From positions 744,001 to 808,000 of the forward strand of contig CAJJBJ010000002.1 of assembly GCA_905182455.1 (NCBI GenBank): DNA of 64,000 bases, given 5' to 3'. This stretch comes from an uncultured Planktomarina sp. Lineage in GTDB: Bacteria > Pseudomonadota > Alphaproteobacteria > Rhodobacterales > Rhodobacteraceae. Below, in pieces: positions 9,410 to 18,777 of the stretch (positions are counted from its first letter, which is position 1; each line of letters opens with the position of its first letter). Under the pieces are notes generated by a model. That model was not told where the DNA came from. It made no database searches and saw nothing but the letters and a program-made list of their open reading frames with translations. Position numbers and translations under genes: made by a program.

Positions 9410-10093
9410 TTAAGCTCTCGCCAAAACTGGAATGTCGACCAAATTGGTCAGTTGATGTTGCGGCGTCCACGGCAGCCGATCCATCGGCTCCCCGCTCCGG
9501 TTAACCCACGCGGTTGTGAACCCATATCCTGAAGCGGCAGCAGCATCCCAACCGTTGGAGGACACGAACAACACCTCATCGGCCGCACAGTTGAAATGCC
9601 CACCCACCAAGTCATAAATCCTGCGGTCAGGCTTGAAAATACCAACAGATTCCACCGATAAAACGGCATCCAAGTGATCGCCTACACCGGCCGAGGACAC
9701 GGCCCCCTCCAACATATCAGGCGAGCCATTCGACAGGATCGCAGTTTGCAATCCTGCATCTTTCAAATCAGCCAGCATTTTTGGCACTTCAGGATAGGCC
9801 TCTAGGTTCCAGTACAGCTCCAAAAGCTCAGCACGCAGCCTTGTGTCACTCACACCATTGGCCTCCATGGCCCAATCTAGTCCGTTCTGCGTGACCTCCC
9901 AGAAGTCGGTATGCGCATCTGTTATGACGCGCAGCCAAGAGTATTGCAGCTGCTTCAGCCGCCAATCATTAGCCAATTTGGCCCAATTTTTAGAAATCTC
10001 AAAGTTATCAGGACGTGCGGCGGCCTTGCGTGCGGCCGCAGCCACATCAAATAAAGTGCCATAAGCATCAAAGACACAGGTTGTGATAGCCAT
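9410..10093 (-). CDS. Haloacid dehalogenase type II (HAD family)
   Basis: The 227-residue HAD hydrolase begins MAITTCVFDAYGTLFDV, with nucleophile D9 in FDAYGTLFD. Later motifs are AILSNGSPDML (motif II) and FVSSNGWDAAAASGYG, the S-S-N-x-W-D pattern of 2-haloacid dehalogenases. The predicted reaction is hydrolysis of 2-haloalkanoates to hydroxyacids. The frame is open further upstream to 10186, but GGAGG six bases before 10093 decides the start. It is divergent from the pcaD-like gene across 57 bp. Confidence 0.87.
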   Translation of the reverse strand: MAITTCVFDAYGTLFDVAAAARKAAARPDNFEISKNWAKLANDWRLKQLQYSWLRVITDAHTDFWEVTQNGLDWAMEANGVSDTRLRAELLELYWNLEAYPEVPKMLADLKDAGLQTAILSNGSPDMLEGAVSSAGVGDHLDAVLSVESVGIFKPDRRIYDLVGGHFNCAADEVLFVSSNGWDAAAASGYGFTTAWVNRSGEPMDRLPWTPQHQLTNLVDIPVLARA

Positions 10094-10150
10094 AGAATCC
10101 TCCATAAGTTTGAAACAACGATAGCGACACTGGATCAAAGGGGAAGAGCA

Positions 10151-10939
10151 ATGCAGGTATTTGAGAAAAATGGTATGCACATTCATTACCGCGAAGACGG
10201 TGATCCCAATGGCGCCCCGCTGGTCTTTTCAAACTCGCTGGGCACAGACATGCGGCTCTGGGATCAAATCATGCCCCTTCTGCCACAGGGCCTTAGGATC
10301 ATTCGCTATGATATGCGTGGCCATGGACTGACCGATTGCCCGGATGCGCCCTATTCCATGGGGGCTTTGATTTCCGATATTGAAGCCCTTCTGGATCATT
10401 TAGAGGTGCGCAACAGCCTGTTTGTTGGCCTATCGATTGGCGGCATGATAGCGCAGGGATTGGCCACGAAGCGGCTGGATCTGATCCGAGCAATGGTCTT
10501 ATCGAATACCGCCGCCAAAATTGCCACCCCCGCCATTTGGCAAGACCGTATCGACAGCATCCGCGCAGAGGGCATTGGCCCAGTCAGCGTAGCCACGATG
10601 AGCCGCTGGTTCAGTCCCCAAATGTACAGTACCGCGGCGATGTCGCCGTGGCAAAACATGCTGTGCGCTACGCGACCAGACGGCTATATTGGCTGTGCCC
10701 ATGCCATCTCTGGCACTGATTTTATGACCACAACATCTGCACTGCGCCTTCCCGTAATGGGCATTGCCGGAGATCACGACAGCTCCACCCCGCCAGATTT
10801 GGTTCGCGAAACCCTGGATTTGATCCCCGGTAGCAGCTTTCACATCATCCGCGGCGCGGGCCACCTGCCCTGCGTGGAGCAACCGGCGGAATTTGCCCAT
10901 CTCCTGAGTGACTTTATACGCGCAACCGGTCACATTTAG
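10151..10939 (+). CDS. pcaD: Alpha/beta hydrolase, 3-oxoadipate enol-lactonase-like
   Basis: PcaD hydrolyses 3-oxoadipate enol-lactone in the protocatechuate branch. The alpha/beta hydrolase triad is visible: S95 in GLSIGG, Asp in GIAGDHDSSTPP near 205, and His in GAGHLPCVEQP near 240. The 262-residue length and the lack of a fused decarboxylase fit PcaD. No pcaGHBC genes are nearby, so the exact substrate is uncertain. GGGGAAG upstream is the ribosome binding site. It heads a plus-strand run with the MFS transporter 18 bp downstream. Confidence 0.72.
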   Translation: MQVFEKNGMHIHYREDGDPNGAPLVFSNSLGTDMRLWDQIMPLLPQGLRIIRYDMRGHGLTDCPDAPYSMGALISDIEALLDHLEVRNSLFVGLSIGGMIAQGLATKRLDLIRAMVLSNTAAKIATPAIWQDRIDSIRAEGIGPVSVATMSRWFSPQMYSTAAMSPWQNMLCATRPDGYIGCAHAISGTDFMTTTSALRLPVMGIAGDHDSSTPPDLVRETLDLIPGSSFHIIRGAGHLPCVEQPAEFAHLLSDFIRATGHI

Positions 10940-10957
10940 CGCCCCAAGGATCTCTAT

Positions 10958-12184
10958 ATGAACAAGCGTCTGGCCTTTACCTTCATCATCATCACCTTAA
11001 CCATTGATGCGATGGGGATTGGCCTCATTATTCCAGTGATGCCAGATCTTTTACAGCAGATCGAAGGCGGAGATCTGGGCAATGCGGCCATTTGGGGCGG
11101 GATTTTGGCTACGGTTTTTGCGGTGATGCAATTCATCTTTGGCCCCACCATAGGGTCGCTCAGTGATCGCTTTGGCCGCAGACCTGTTCTTTTGGTCTCC
11201 TTGGTGATCATCGCCGTGGATTTTATCGTGATGGGGCTGGCGCATTCCATATGGTTGTTGGTGATCACCCGGATCATCGGCGGCATCGCTGCGGCAACTC
11301 AGGCAACGGCCGCCGCCTTCATCTCCGACATCTCAACTCCAGAAAACCGGTCCGCCAACTTTGGCATTCTAGGTGCAACCTTTGGGGTGGGTTTTGTCCT
11401 TGGCCCGCTCATGGGGGGGCTTTTGGGAGAAGTTGGCCTGCGCGTGCCCTTCTTTGCAGCAGCGGCTCTGGCCACATTGAACTTGATTCTGGGCTATTTC
11501 GTCCTGCCTGAAACCGTCACCGACCAAACACGCCGCCCATTTGACATCAAGCGCGCCAATCCATTGGGGGCGCTGACACAAATCCGCCTTATCCCGGGCC
11601 TATCTCGGTTCTTGCTGGTATTTTTCCTCTATGAATTTGCGTTTTATGTCTATCCAGCCGTTTGGGTCTATTATGCCAAAGCGCAATTCGGCTGGGATTC
11701 GGGCATGCTCGGCGTGTCTCTCGCCTCCTTTGGCATCTCGGTTGCCGTAGTTGAGGGCATTTTAATTCGGCGTATTTTACCTTGGCTCGGCGAGCGGCGC
11801 ACAATTGTTCTTGGCTTTATATTCAGTATCGGGATTTTCGTGGTGCTCGGGTTTCTGACTTCAGGCTTTTGGGCATTGTTGTTAGCCCCCATTTCCGCCC
11901 TTGGTTCGGTAGTGATCCCCGCCATGCGCGGCATCTTCGCCAATAAGGCCGAAGCCAACCAACAAGGTGAGATTCAAGGCATCGTCTCCTCGACCCAATC
12001 ACTTGCGGTTATTTTTGCACCTTTGGTTCTTACTTACGTTTTCTATGCCAGCACCCGACCAGATGGCCCAATATTCTTGCCCGGCGCCCCGTTCTTACTC
12101 GCCGCTGCCATCGTTGGCCTCACTCTCACTTTGTTTGTGACTCGCCCTAAGGGCAGCATTGGGGCGACCAAAACTGTCCGTTAA
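10958..12184 (+). CDS. MFS transporter, TetA/DHA1-like
   Basis: The 408-residue protein shows about 12 hydrophobic segments and the MFS loop 2-3 motif GSLSDRFGRRPVLL. Its N-terminus (TIDAMGIGLIIPVMPDLL) is typical of the DHA1/TetA drug:H+ antiporters. Many alphaproteobacterial relatives are called tetracycline-resistance proteins by homology alone. Here it lies inside a catabolic run, so export or import of a metabolite is equally possible. It abuts the open frame of the alcohol dehydrogenase. Confidence 0.85.
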   Translation: MNKRLAFTFIIITLTIDAMGIGLIIPVMPDLLQQIEGGDLGNAAIWGGILATVFAVMQFIFGPTIGSLSDRFGRRPVLLVSLVIIAVDFIVMGLAHSIWLLVITRIIGGIAAATQATAAAFISDISTPENRSANFGILGATFGVGFVLGPLMGGLLGEVGLRVPFFAAAALATLNLILGYFVLPETVTDQTRRPFDIKRANPLGALTQIRLIPGLSRFLLVFFLYEFAFYVYPAVWVYYAKAQFGWDSGMLGVSLASFGISVAVVEGILIRRILPWLGERRTIVLGFIFSIGIFVVLGFLTSGFWALLLAPISALGSVVIPAMRGIFANKAEANQQGEIQGIVSSTQSLAVIFAPLVLTYVFYASTRPDGPIFLPGAPFLLAAAIVGLTLTLFVTRPKGSIGATKTVR

Positions 12185-12256
12185 ATGTCGCAAACTCCCT
12201 TGCACCTTTCCATGCAATCCGTAGCCTGTGAGTGTATTTCTCATTGGATTTCAATC

Positions 12257-13342
12257 ATGCCGATCATAAAAGCAGCCGTTGCCCATGCTTTCGGACAGCC
12301 CTTAAAAGTTCAAGACGTGCATCTGGCCGCACCTAAGCCTGGTGAAGTCGAGGTCACGCTTGAGGCCTGCGCCATCTGTCATTCAGACATCACCTACCTT
12401 GACGGTGGTTGGGGCGGCTCATTACCTGCAGTCTACGGTCACGAAGCCGCAGGCCGCATCACCGCCACCGGTGCGGGCGTCACAGGGCTCAGCCAGGGCG
12501 ATCCTGTGGTCGTCACATTGATCAGATCATGCGGTACCTGCCCGTCCTGCTACACTGGCAGGCCGACCAGCTGCGAAACGCCCTATGATGGCGACCACGG
12601 CCCACTCAAAATGCTCGACGGTAGCAAATTACACCAAGCCATGGCCAGTGGCGCCTTCGCTGAACGCGTCGTTGTGGCCCAAACCCAAGTGGTGAAAATC
12701 GCCGAGGATATCCCCATGGACGTCGCATCTTTGATTGCCTGCGGGGTGATCACGGGCGTGGGGGCCGTGGTCAATGCCGCGCAAATGCGGCCTGGTCAAG
12801 ACGCGGTGATCATCGGCGCCGGCGGTGTTGGTCTCAACGCCATCCAAGGCGCCCGCATCGCTGGCGCCCGTAGGATTGTGGCCGTCGATATGCTGCCTGA
12901 AAAACTCGACATCGCAATGGAATTCGGCGCCACACATGGAGTCTTGGCCAGCAATGCCACCCCTTGGGAGGATGCCAAAGCAGCCCTCGGTCGCGGCGCG
13001 GATGCGGTTTTTGTCACCGTAGGAGCATCTGGCGTCTATACCACAGCGCCAAACTACTTGGCCACAGGCGGTAAAATAGTCATGGTCGGCATGCCAGCCA
13101 CTGGTGCCGCCTCCTCCTATGAGGCCGGCAACTTTGCCGCCGCCTCTCAAAGCATGATCGGTTCCAAAATGGGGGATGTAGTGATCCAACGTGATATCCC
13201 TTGGATCGTTGACCTCTATCGCCAAGGCCGCCTTAAACTCGATGAATTGATATCGGCCCATTGGTCCTTGGATCAAATCAACGCGGCCATTGCTGACACA
13301 AAAACTGGATCTGCAAAACGAAATGTGATCCTGTTTAAGTAA
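12257..13342 (+). CDS. Zinc-dependent alcohol dehydrogenase (MDR family)
   Basis: This medium-chain dehydrogenase has catalytic zinc ligand C41 (CAICHSD) and H62-E63 (YGHEAAG), and structural-zinc cysteines C92, C95, C98 and C106 (CGTCPSCYTGRPTSC). The Rossmann motif is IIGAGGVGLNAIQGA. It resembles class III (glutathione/mycothiol-dependent) dehydrogenases; the substrate is unknown. I chose ATG 12257 (MPIIKAAVAHAF, 361 aa), where family homology begins; the frame is open from 12185. Neither start has a strong ribosome binding site. Confidence 0.87.
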   Translation: MPIIKAAVAHAFGQPLKVQDVHLAAPKPGEVEVTLEACAICHSDITYLDGGWGGSLPAVYGHEAAGRITATGAGVTGLSQGDPVVVTLIRSCGTCPSCYTGRPTSCETPYDGDHGPLKMLDGSKLHQAMASGAFAERVVVAQTQVVKIAEDIPMDVASLIACGVITGVGAVVNAAQMRPGQDAVIIGAGGVGLNAIQGARIAGARRIVAVDMLPEKLDIAMEFGATHGVLASNATPWEDAKAALGRGADAVFVTVGASGVYTTAPNYLATGGKIVMVGMPATGAASSYEAGNFAAASQSMIGSKMGDVVIQRDIPWIVDLYRQGRLKLDELISAHWSLDQINAAIADTKTGSAKRNVILFK

Positions 13343-13410
13343 TCCCGCCTTCGACTGGCACAAATACTCGCGCCACAAGCATCCGCCGCGCCAGCGGCAG
13401 AAACTCCTAA

Positions 13411-13431
13411 GATCCGCAAGTATGGCGGATC
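13411..13431. promoter_or_regulatory. Perfect 7-bp stem-loop upstream of the enolase-superfamily gene
   Basis: GATCCGC and GCGGATC flank a 7-base loop, ending 25 bases before the start at 13457. No T-tract follows, so it is not a normal terminator. It could be an operator, an mRNA processing site or a translational control element. Confidence 0.35.
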
Positions 13432-13456
13432 ACACTTCACATTCTGAAAGGCCGCC

Positions 13457-14695
13457 ATGAAGCTGCAAGACCTAGAAGTCATCGTCACAGCACCGCCAGC
13501 TCCAGGCTGGGGGGGGCGCTATTGGATTTTTGTCAAAGTCACCACCGACACCGGCATCACTGGCATTGGAGAATGCTACGCCAGCAGCCTTGGCCCCACC
13601 ACAATGACCCATGTGATTCATGATGTGTTTGAGCGTCATATGCAGAGCCAAAGCCCCGAAGACATCGAGCTGATGTTCCGTCGCGCCTATTCCAGCGGCT
13701 TTACGCAACGGCCGGACCTAACCGTCATGGGGGCATTTTCAGGTTTGGAAATCGCCTGCTGGGATATTCTCGGGAAAGACCGTGACCGGCCGGTTTGGGC
13801 GCTGTTGGGCGGCAAGATGAATGACCGCATTCGGGCTTATTCCTATCTCTATCCGCTCGCGCATCATGACGTGAACACATTTTGGGGCAATGCGGATCAA
13901 ACCGCTGAAGCTGCCGCGGCCGCTGTGGCCAAAGGCTACACAGCGGTAAAATTCGATCCCGCTGGACCCTACACCCTGCGCGGCGGCCATATGCCGGCTA
14001 TGTCAGACATTGCACAATCGGTGAAGTTCTGCGCGGCGATTCGTGACGCCGTCGGCGATAAGGCGGATTTATTGTTTGGCACCCATGGGCAGTTTTCAAC
14101 CGCTGGCGCCATTCGCTTAGGCACAGCATTAGAGCCCTTCTCACCGCTGTGGTTTGAAGAACCTGTTCCACCGGACAATATTGCTGAGATGGCCAAAGTG
14201 GCGCGCGCTGTGACCACACCGATTGCCACCGGAGAGCGTTTGACCACCAAGGCCGAATTTGCCGAAGTTTTACGCCAAGGGGCAGCCTCTATTTTACAAC
14301 CGGCCCTTGGTCGCTCTGGTGGCATTTGGGAAACCAAAAAAATTGCGGCCATCGCCGAAGTATACAACGCCCAAATGGCGCCACATCTCTATGCTGGCCC
14401 AGTCGAATGGGCCGCCAACATCCATCTATCGGTATCCATTCCCAATACTTTGATCGCGGAAACTATTGAGACCCCGTTTCACGATGCTTTGATCAAAAGC
14501 TCTATCCAAGTTAAAAACGGCTTTATTTCAGCCCCCACCGCGCCGGGGCTTGGGATCGATTTTGACGAAGAGTTAGCCCGCGCCCATCCCTATGCCGATG
14601 ATGGGCAACATCTGCATTTGCAGATGCAAGAAGCGCCTTGCGATTATCAAAACGGCAATCTGTTTTTGGGCGGCGCCCCCCCCAAAAGCGAATAG
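13457..14695 (+). CDS. Mandelate racemase/muconate lactonizing (enolase superfamily) enzyme
   Basis: The 412-residue protein has the N-terminal capping domain and barrel of the enolase superfamily. Visible barrel motifs are KFDPAG (K165), THGQF (H210), FEEP (E234-E235), TGER (259-262) and QMAPHLY near 312-318. The pattern is closest to the galactonate/gluconate dehydratase-like branch, suggesting dehydration of a sugar acid. The position before T-H-G that is often an acidic metal ligand reads Gly (FGTHG), so the reaction is uncertain. It is the last gene of the plus-strand run from 10151. Confidence 0.82.
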   Translation: MKLQDLEVIVTAPPAPGWGGRYWIFVKVTTDTGITGIGECYASSLGPTTMTHVIHDVFERHMQSQSPEDIELMFRRAYSSGFTQRPDLTVMGAFSGLEIACWDILGKDRDRPVWALLGGKMNDRIRAYSYLYPLAHHDVNTFWGNADQTAEAAAAAVAKGYTAVKFDPAGPYTLRGGHMPAMSDIAQSVKFCAAIRDAVGDKADLLFGTHGQFSTAGAIRLGTALEPFSPLWFEEPVPPDNIAEMAKVARAVTTPIATGERLTTKAEFAEVLRQGAASILQPALGRSGGIWETKKIAAIAEVYNAQMAPHLYAGPVEWAANIHLSVSIPNTLIAETIETPFHDALIKSSIQVKNGFISAPTAPGLGIDFDEELARAHPYADDGQHLHLQMQEAPCDYQNGNLFLGGAPPKSE

Positions 14696-14744
14696 ATTCA
14701 AACACAGATCAGACAGGCCCACATCGCAGCGCGGGCCTGATCAT

Positions 14745-17192
14745 TTACCCCCGCATTTTGAGCCCATCAGGATCATAGAGCGGCACAGCCTGCACCTCAG
14801 CACGATACATCTCACCCAAGATTTCAACCTCGAGCTTTTGCCCCCCACTGGCCAGATCGGCCGGCACATATCCCATGGCCATGGAGCGGCACACATGATG
14901 CGCGTAGCCCCCAGATGAGATATAGCCCACCGCCGCACCCTCATGGAGAATAGCCTCGTCATTTGAGACATCAATACCATCCACATCAATGCTCAACGTC
15001 ACCAACCTGCGCGTCGGGCTTTGCCCATTTTTCGCCGCATCTTTACCAATGAAGTCTTTGTTCCAATTTATAAAAATATCCAATCCAGCTTCTGCCGCCA
15101 TGAAGTCAGGGCGGAAATCCAAGCCCCAAGCGCCCCACCCTTTTTCCAACCGCATCGACATCAAGGCCCGCGCACCGTACCATGCCAAGTCTTTGTCGGC
15201 CCCTGCCGCCTCGACGGCCTCGGCTAGTCGCCGCAGGTATTGCGGTTGGCAATAGAGTTCATAGCCCAGCTCGCCAGAAAAACTAATCCGAGTTAGGATC
15301 ACAGGGACGCCGCCCACATAGGTCATTTTGGTGTCGCGAAATTTGAACGCCTCGCCGCTCATATCATCGCGGGTCAGTTCTGCCAAAAGGGCGCGGGATT
15401 TTGGGCCAGACAGGGCCAAGCCATGCCAAGCATCACTGACGTTTTGATAGATCACATCCACAGGCAGAGCGCGCTCAAACCACCGCCGATGCGCCTCTTG
15501 CATGGTGCCAGATCCGAACAGCATGAAATGGTCCTCAGCGTAGCAAGCCACTGTCAGATCCCCGTATAATTTTCCCTTTTCTGTCAACATCGGGGTCAAG
15601 GTCACACGTCCTGGTTTGGGCACAAAGCCCGCCAACATGCTGTCCAAATAGGCTCGTGCACCAGGTCCTTTGAACTCATGCTTGGCAAAGTTGGCAACTT
15701 CGATCACCCCCACATGATTGCGCACAGCCGCCACTTCGCGAGCCACATAATCATGGCTGCGGTTGCGCTGAAAGCTTGGCTCTTCATGCGCATCCTCAGG
15801 CCCATCAGCAAACCATAATGCATGCTCCAACCCAAAGCTCTGGCCCATCCGCGCGCCTTTGGCCAGGAGGTGATCATAAAGGCTTGTGGTTTTTTGCAAG
15901 CGACCTTTGGGCAGGGTCTCATTAGGGAAGGTCATCACAAATCTGCGCTCGTAATTCTCAGTAGATTTGACCATGCCCCAATCCGGCGTCGCCCAATCAC
16001 CGAAGCGGGCCACATCCATGGCCCAAACATCAATCGATGGCTCACCGTCAATCATCCACTCGGCCATGGTCAGCCCGACGCCACCACCCTGACAAAATCC
16101 TGCCATCACCCCCACCGCGCACCAATAGTTTTTCATTCCCGGCACCGGGCCGATCATCGGATTGCCATCGGGACCAAAGGTGAATGGCCCGTTGATCGCT
16201 TGGCGAATGCCCACCTCCGCCAGCACAGGGATCCGGTCAAACGCAAATTCTAAGCGATCTGCAATTTGCTCAAGATTGGGTTGCAGAAGTTCATGGCCAA
16301 AGTCCCAAGGCGTACCGCCCACCTTCCAAGGCGTGCCACGTTGTTCATAGGTGCCCAACAATAGCCCATCGCGCTCTTGGCGGAAATAGATATTGGCCTC
16401 ATAATCAATGCCACATGGCAGACGGTTGGGCGCATCTGCCACTGCCTGAATTTTTTCAGTTAGCAAATAGTGATGTTCCATCGGCTGCACCGGGATATTA
16501 AGCCCCTGCATCTTGCCCACTTCACGCGCCCACAGACCGCCGCAATTGACGATATGTTCGGCGTTGATCATGCCGCGAGGGGTTTGCACATCCCAGCTGC
16601 CGTCAGCCCTTTGAGTGGTTTTTGTGGCCGGTGTATGGGTGAAATACTGCGCCCCATGCACCCGAGCGGCCTTCGCAAAGGCATAGGTGGCCCCAGAAGG
16701 GTCGAGATCCCCGTCTTGCTCGTCCCAAAGGGCGGCCAGATAATATTTGGGATCAATCAATGGATGGCGTTCAGCCACTTCTTGCGGGCTGATAAACTCT
16801 TGGCTGAGCCCCATGTAGCGCGCCTTAGAGCGTTCGCGTTTTAGGTAATCGTACCATGTTTTATTGGACGCAAGATAAAAGCCTCCCGTCATATGCAGAC
16901 CAACCGAATGCCCCGACAGCTCCTCAATCTCTTTGTAAAGGTCAATGGTATAGCCCTGCAGACGGCTGATATTCGGATCACTTGAAATTGTATGAATTTG
17001 TCCCGCCGCGTGCCAGCTCGAGCCCGATGTTAATTCATCACGTTCCAGCAAAACCGCATCTTTCCATCCAAATTTGGCCAAGTGAAATAAGATTGAACAG
17101 CCCACAACACCACCACCGATGATGACCACTTTGGCATGGCTCGGCAGCTGCTTTGCGCCGCCGCCATTTTCGATTTTTTGAACTTCAGGCAT
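14745..17192 (-). CDS. FAD-dependent oxidoreductase/aminomethyltransferase, dimethylglycine dehydrogenase-like
   Basis: The 815-residue protein combines an N-terminal DAO FAD domain (GGGVVGCSILFHLA near 26-39), an FAO_M linker and a C-terminal GcvT-like folate-binding half. H61 in SSWHAAG aligns with the His that binds FAD covalently in dimethylglycine dehydrogenase. The family demethylates N-methylated glycines and passes the one-carbon unit to tetrahydrofolate. It lies 52 bp downstream of the MttB-like gene on the same strand, so the two are probably co-transcribed. Dimethylglycine or sarcosine are likely substrates. Confidence 0.85.
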   Translation of the reverse strand: MPEVQKIENGGGAKQLPSHAKVVIIGGGVVGCSILFHLAKFGWKDAVLLERDELTSGSSWHAAGQIHTISSDPNISRLQGYTIDLYKEIEELSGHSVGLHMTGGFYLASNKTWYDYLKRERSKARYMGLSQEFISPQEVAERHPLIDPKYYLAALWDEQDGDLDPSGATYAFAKAARVHGAQYFTHTPATKTTQRADGSWDVQTPRGMINAEHIVNCGGLWAREVGKMQGLNIPVQPMEHHYLLTEKIQAVADAPNRLPCGIDYEANIYFRQERDGLLLGTYEQRGTPWKVGGTPWDFGHELLQPNLEQIADRLEFAFDRIPVLAEVGIRQAINGPFTFGPDGNPMIGPVPGMKNYWCAVGVMAGFCQGGGVGLTMAEWMIDGEPSIDVWAMDVARFGDWATPDWGMVKSTENYERRFVMTFPNETLPKGRLQKTTSLYDHLLAKGARMGQSFGLEHALWFADGPEDAHEEPSFQRNRSHDYVAREVAAVRNHVGVIEVANFAKHEFKGPGARAYLDSMLAGFVPKPGRVTLTPMLTEKGKLYGDLTVACYAEDHFMLFGSGTMQEAHRRWFERALPVDVIYQNVSDAWHGLALSGPKSRALLAELTRDDMSGEAFKFRDTKMTYVGGVPVILTRISFSGELGYELYCQPQYLRRLAEAVEAAGADKDLAWYGARALMSMRLEKGWGAWGLDFRPDFMAAEAGLDIFINWNKDFIGKDAAKNGQSPTRRLVTLSIDVDGIDVSNDEAILHEGAAVGYISSGGYAHHVCRSMAMGYVPADLASGGQKLEVEILGEMYRAEVQAVPLYDPDGLKMRG

Positions 17193-17244
17193 ATTGCATT
17201 TCCATCTTATTGAAGGGTGGGCGCAAGATTATCATAGTGACTTG

Positions 17245-18777
17245 CTAGTACCAAGCATCGGGGATTTCAGCCTTGCGGCGATCCACATAGGCTTGCAGCT
17301 CTTCACGGACAGAGGCGTCCATGGGCGGCGGTTCATAGGCCTGGAGCATCCCAGTCCAGCGCTCATAGGCGCGTTGGCGCATGTCTTTTTCTCCGTCATC
17401 TTCCCAGCTTTCGACGTTTTCACTGTTGCTCAGAACCGGCTCATAGAAGGCCGTTTGATAATTGCGCATCGTATGTGCAGAGCCCAGAAAATGTCCCGCA
17501 GGCTCAACCTCATGATAGGCATCGCGCGCCATGGCTTCATCTGTTATGTCCAGACCTGCACCAAGTTTTTGATATCCGCCCAAACGATCCGCATCCATCA
17601 CCAGCTTTTCAAACCCGGTGCATAGACCGCCTTCCATCCAACCTGCTGCATGCAGCACAAAATTTGCCCCCGCCAACATGGTTGAATGCATGGAATCGGC
17701 ACTTTCATATGCGGCTTGCGCGTCTTCGATTTTGCTCGCGGTCAAAGAGCCACCACAGCGCAGCGGCAAACCCGCCGCGCGCGACATTTGGCCAATGGCA
17801 TAGTTCGACATGATCGGCTCTGGCATGCCAAATGTAGGCGCGCCTGATTTCAGGCTCATGGAGCTGAGAAAGTTCCCTAAGACAAAGGCCGCGCCGGGAC
17901 GCACCAATTGCGAATAGGCACAGCACATCAAAGCCTCGGCCATAGCTTGGGTCACGGAGGCCGCAGTGCTCACCGGGCCCATGGCCCCTGAAAGAATGAA
18001 CGGTACCACGACAATCCCTTGCCCACGGCTGCAATAGATCTCGATGGCTTGTGTCACCACCTTATCAACCAGCAATGGGGAGTTCGTGTTGACGTTGCCC
18101 ATGATCACGCAATTGCTGTCCATCACATCGCGGCCAAACACGATCTCAGCCATATCCACACTGTCTTGTGCCCGGCTTTGCTCAGTGATTGCGCCAAGGT
18201 GCGGTTTATCGGAGCAGGTCATGTGCAAAAACAACATATCCAAATGGCGTTTACTCACCGGCACATCGCAAGGCTCACAGATCACCAAACCACCGTGGTG
18301 CAGATTGGGATGCATATAGGTGAGCTTGATCAGCTGCTCGAGACTGGCAATATCGCCGTAGCGCCGGCCGTTTTTAAGATCCCGAACGAAGGGCGCGCCG
18401 TAGATAGGGGCGAAGACTTGGTTTTGCCCCCCAATCACCACATCACGGGACCGATTGCGGGCAATTTGAGTGAACTCTTTTGGGGCGGTTTTGCACAGCT
18501 GCCGTATCTGGGCTGCCTCCATGCGTACAATATCGTCCTCAATCCGCGCGCCAGCTTTGCGCCAAATTTCCAACGCTTTGGGGTCATCGCGAAAGGCGAT
18601 GCCGATGTCTTGCATCAACCAGTCCACTTGCGCTTCCAGCTTCGCCATGGTGGCGGCATCCAATGGATCAAAGAACGCTAAGCTGCGTTTGAGATAGGGG
18701 CTGGCTGGCGCCGAACTGAGCGCCACCTCACTGCCTTGCCTCGCCCTTGCGCCACCGCTTGTTGATCTTCTGGCCAT
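17245..18777 (-). CDS. Trimethylamine methyltransferase (MttB) family protein, non-pyrrolysine
   Basis: This 510-residue protein belongs to the MttB superfamily (COG5598), which transfers a methyl group from a methylated amine to a corrinoid protein. There is no in-frame amber codon in the body, so it is not a pyrrolysine enzyme; its only TAG is the normal stop after DAWY. Characterised non-Pyl members include the glycine betaine methyltransferase MtgB. No corrinoid protein or corrinoid:THF methyltransferase is near, so the acceptor is unclear. Pairing with a DMGDH-like gene points to betaine or other methylamine demethylation. Confidence 0.87.
   Translation of the reverse strand: MARRSTSGGARARQGSEVALSSAPASPYLKRSLAFFDPLDAATMAKLEAQVDWLMQDIGIAFRDDPKALEIWRKAGARIEDDIVRMEAAQIRQLCKTAPKEFTQIARNRSRDVVIGGQNQVFAPIYGAPFVRDLKNGRRYGDIASLEQLIKLTYMHPNLHHGGLVICEPCDVPVSKRHLDMLFLHMTCSDKPHLGAITEQSRAQDSVDMAEIVFGRDVMDSNCVIMGNVNTNSPLLVDKVVTQAIEIYCSRGQGIVVVPFILSGAMGPVSTAASVTQAMAEALMCCAYSQLVRPGAAFVLGNFLSSMSLKSGAPTFGMPEPIMSNYAIGQMSRAAGLPLRCGGSLTASKIEDAQAAYESADSMHSTMLAGANFVLHAAGWMEGGLCTGFEKLVMDADRLGGYQKLGAGLDITDEAMARDAYHEVEPAGHFLGSAHTMRNYQTAFYEPVLSNSENVESWEDDGEKDMRQRAYERWTGMLQAYEPPPMDASVREELQAYVDRRKAEIPDAWY

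Noticed and set aside
10094-10186. Longer HAD dehalogenase starting inside the pcaD-like gene
   Set aside because: Family homology and the GGAGG site both place the start at 10093.
17245-18777. Possible pyrrolysine-containing trimethylamine methyltransferase
   Set aside because: The only in-frame TAG is the final codon after DAWY; the frame is otherwise open and there is no mid-gene amber codon as in true MttB. No pyl genes are in the window.
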